Notes under the pieces: generated by a model
Database searches by the model: none
Seen by the model: only the letters and a program-made list of their open reading frames with translations
What the model was told of the DNA's origin: nothing
Position numbers and translations under genes: made by a program
Assembly: GCF_011947285.1 (NCBI RefSeq)
Contig: NZ_JAAOZT010000014.1
Location: forward strand, 1 to 64,000
Length of the DNA stretch: 64,000 nucleotides
Reading direction: 5' to 3'
Source of the DNA: Glaciimonas immobilis
GTDB taxonomy: Bacteria; Pseudomonadota; Gammaproteobacteria; Burkholderiales; Burkholderiaceae_D
Shown: positions 61,891 to 64,000 of the stretch, one piece after another
Numbering within the stretch: the first letter of the stretch is position 1
Layout of the letters: every line of letters starts with the position of its first letter

Positions 61891-62796
61891 TTAGTTTGCG
61901 CCTTCTCGATCACATGCCTCCATTGCTTTTGATAACGGTGATTTTAGAAACACTAGTCCGTCGTGTGACTCATCGGCTGAATACATTGCGGTGACGACTT
62001 TTGATATTTCCTGTTTTGATACCAAGCTATTGCGTTTGGGGATGTACATCCATTCAAAATGTGGGGACAGTTCTTGCAGGAATTTGTCCACGGTGACACC
62101 GGCGACATTTCTCAAGTGATGTGGAGCAAATTCGACAATTAAATATTTCGACTCGCTCAAAATATTTTGCATTCCCTTGAATGCAAAATACTCAGAACCT
62201 TCAATGTCCATAAATATCAAATCAAATTTTTCTGTTACCAACGCTTTATCCAAAGGTTCTACATCAACCTCTACGATCTCAGGCTTGTCGTAGACGTAAG
62301 CCAGATCCAAAACCTTGGGCATACGCTTGGATCCGCCGCTATTGTCGCGACTTAAAATAAAAGGAATTTTTCCAGATATTTCTCCTGCAGCAAAATTATA
62401 AGATTTAACGTTACTGCAACCATTAAGCATCAGGTTTGCATTGAGATATTTAAAGGTGTTTGGATTGGCTTCTATGGCTACTAATTTTTTGCAATATTTT
62501 GATAATGGAACTGTCAGTGCGCCAATGTGCGTCCCAATCATAAGGACATCGCTATTAGGGGGAATCAACGACCTTACCAGATCAAGTTCGGTCTCATTGT
62601 AATTGCCTGTTCGCAGCAACTTTTTACTCACGGAGTCGTCCTCCGGATCCACGGCGAATATGCCATGCTTGGCCTGTACTAGTAGGCCCATTGCATACGG
62701 TCCGAACGAGGCCATTTTTTCTCGACGAAGTTCCGCTTTTTTTGCGCGTCTAGCCCACTTGGCTTTTTTGCGGACATCTCGAAAAAAGCTCAACAT
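61891..62796 (-). CDS. FkbM-family methyltransferase
   Basis: 301 residues. A basic N terminus (RKKAKWARRAKKAELRREK) is followed by a SAM-binding Rossmann fold: SDVLMIGTHIGALTVPLS (glycine-rich motif I), KLVAIEANPNTFKYLNAN (motif II) and FDLIFMDIEGSEYFAFKG (motif IV, FkbM signature). These enzymes O-methylate sugars or secondary metabolites. There is no glycosyltransferase nearby, so the substrate is unknown. Ordinary length for the family is ~200-280, so the N-terminal extension is slightly long. Confidence 0.88.
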   Translation of the reverse strand: MLSFFRDVRKKAKWARRAKKAELRREKMASFGPYAMGLLVQAKHGIFAVDPEDDSVSKKLLRTGNYNETELDLVRSLIPPNSDVLMIGTHIGALTVPLSKYCKKLVAIEANPNTFKYLNANLMLNGCSNVKSYNFAAGEISGKIPFILSRDNSGGSKRMPKVLDLAYVYDKPEIVEVDVEPLDKALVTEKFDLIFMDIEGSEYFAFKGMQNILSESKYLIVEFAPHHLRNVAGVTVDKFLQELSPHFEWMYIPKRNSLVSKQEISKVVTAMYSADESHDGLVFLKSPLSKAMEACDREGAN

Positions 62797-63317
62797 GCGA
62801 CGGCGGCGAAGATTGATGTTTTATGACTGCCTGATATACGCGGTGCGCCGCCTTGTATTAACATTGGCTGCGACTTGAACGGGCACGGCCGGTGGCGAAT
62901 CGGATAGAAATAGTTAAGAACTTGCATGTCAACTCCCAAAAACCGAGTTTTAACACGCATTTATTCAAACACCGTAAAAATCGCTCGCCCCAAACGCAAA
63001 GACTAGTGAATTACTTAAGAATGAAGATGAAAACAGGCAAATTCGGCCCCGTTCAAATGACATTTTTTCAATAGTAAAAATAGAATTTTAAAATTACACG
63101 GGGGAATTAATCAATCTGTTTTTAATGGTTTTTTTGTAAAATTTGATGATCAGATTACGTAGGAGACAGGGAAATCAGGGGGTCGTTCCGCTAGACCGGA
63201 ATCCAGAGATTCGGCACACAGTGACGCAGGAAAGCGATATAAATTATGGTTAGTACGGTCACGCGAGCCTATTCAGCATGCCTTTTACTGAGGGCTCGCG
63301 TGATTGCCTTATTCAAC
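62797..63317. other. Intergenic region with a long hairpin
   Basis: 521 bases between the purine permease and the FkbM gene. It contains a strong inverted repeat (63259-63303) just past the permease stop and an AT-rich stretch around 63060-63160. No gene is supported. Confidence 0.4.
63259..63303 (-). terminator. Long inverted repeat downstream of the NCS2 permease
   Basis: TCACGCGAGCC at 63259 pairs perfectly (11 pairs) with GGCTCGCGTGA at 63293, with an inner TCAG/CTGA pair in the loop. It starts 14 bases past the permease stop. No clear T-run, but it is a likely 3' end structure. Confidence 0.6.
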
Positions 63318-64000
63318 TCAGATCGCCCATCCTCCTCCGTAAAATAGTGCGAGTGCAATGGCGATGGCAACCGTGCCTATTGTTAATTTTTTATACTCAC
63401 CAGATACGATGCGGCCAATCACTAATGTGCAAAAGCCCAGCATGATTCCGGTGACTATGTTGCAGGTCAGGACGATAAAGACAGCGCATACCAGTCCGGC
63501 CATGGCATCTACCGTGTCCTCCATGTGCATTTTGCTTACACTACCAAGCATGAGCAAGCCGACATACATTAGCGCGGGCGCGGTAGCGTAAGATGGCACT
63601 AGGCCCGCCAATGGCGAGAAAAATATGACGGCGAGGAATAACAAACCAACGACTACGGCAGTAAGGCCGGTGCGTGCGCCTGCTGCTGTGCCCACTGTTG
63701 ATTCGATATATGCTGCAGCCGGTGCGCCACCTACGAAACCGGCGAATATTGAGCTTAACGAGTCTGCCGTCAGCGCCCGACCGCCATTATGTATGTAGCC
63801 ATTTTCATTGACTTGTCCTGCCTGTCCGGCCACAGCGCGGATGGTGCCCGTTGCGTCGAAGACTGCAGTCATCACCAGTGCCAGCACACTCGGTAATACT
63901 GCCATGCTGAGTGCCCCTTTAATATCCATTGCGCCGATCAATGATGCATGCCCAGGAGAACTCATTGCTGGCCAGGCAAACACGCCGGTAAATTTTACGG
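63318..64000 (-). CDS. NCS2-family purine permease, C-terminal part (partial, runs off window)
   Basis: The frame is open to the window edge (its first in-frame ATG in view, at 63983, is internal). 227 codons visible with six or seven membrane segments. Motifs [39 protein letters not shown] and [13 protein letters not shown] match the AzgA-like branch of NCS2 adenine/guanine/hypoxanthine transporters. It takes up purine bases across the inner membrane. The usual TTAYIES motif here reads AAAYIES. Confidence 0.88.
   Translation of the reverse strand, partial: VKFTGVFAWPAMSSPGHASLIGAMDIKGALSMAVLPSVLALVMTAVFDATGTIRAVAGQAGQVNENGYIHNGGRALTADSLSSIFAGFVGGAPAAAYIESTVGTAAGARTGLTAVVVGLLFLAVIFFSPLAGLVPSYATAPALMYVGLLMLGSVSKMHMEDTVDAMAGLVCAVFIVLTCNIVTGIMLGFCTLVIGRIVSGEYKKLTIGTVAIAIALALFYGGGWAI

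Overview
The window is about 64 kb of a moderate-GC (roughly 50% by eye) betaproteobacterial chromosome. Gene content and order (guaB-guaA; smpB/ratA/rnfH; ppsA/ppsR; the rpsB-tsf-pyrH-frr-uppS-cdsA-dxr-rseP-bamA-ompH-lpxD-fabZ-lpxA-lpxB-rnhB block; the cphA pair with its DUF1854/ABC partners) point to Burkholderiales, most likely Oxalobacteraceae (Herbaspirillum/Collimonas/Glaciimonas type). That placement is inferred from protein resemblance and synteny, not from a search.

Layout. 1-1.9 kb: the end of an exosortase-B-type exopolysaccharide locus (a partial sugar-phosphate transferase and an EpsL outer-membrane barrel). 2.1-4.6 kb: a quorum-sensing module with a LuxI synthase, an RsaM-like modulator and a LuxR receptor; a clear lux box lies in front of luxI. 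5-18.4 kb: housekeeping genes (histidine phosphatase, guaA, guaB, DUF4124 protein, rnfH, ratA, smpB, SPFH protein and NfeD partner, ppsA and its regulator, SpoU methyltransferase). 17.8-33.8 kb: a long minus-strand run for translation and envelope biogenesis, read from rpsB down to rnhB. 34.2-38.7 kb: map, glnD and a pseudouridine synthase on the plus strand.

39-47.3 kb is the cyanophycin island. DUF1854 and an unusual ABC exporter are on the minus strand, and two cyanophycin synthetase genes diverge from them. The first synthetase is C-terminally truncated with a degenerate Mur-ligase half; the second is full length. GlnD, the nitrogen sensor, lies just upstream. 47.5-51.5 kb: def, galU, ligA.

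52-59.7 kb is a sugar/polyol operon: AraC regulator, periplasmic binding protein, ABC ATPase, permease, an EltD-like alditol dehydrogenase and an FGGY kinase. The likely route is uptake of a polyol, oxidation to a ketose and phosphorylation. 59.7-64 kb is gene-poor: a BamE-like lipoprotein with an octanucleotide tandem repeat upstream, an FkbM methyltransferase and a partial NCS2 purine permease.

I saw no tRNA, rRNA, CRISPR array, intact insertion sequence or prophage. The best candidates for new biology are the cyanophycin-associated ABC/DUF1854 pair, the truncated CphA', the RsaM-containing quorum module beside the polysaccharide genes, and the repeat-bearing promoter regions of the polyol operon and the lipoprotein.
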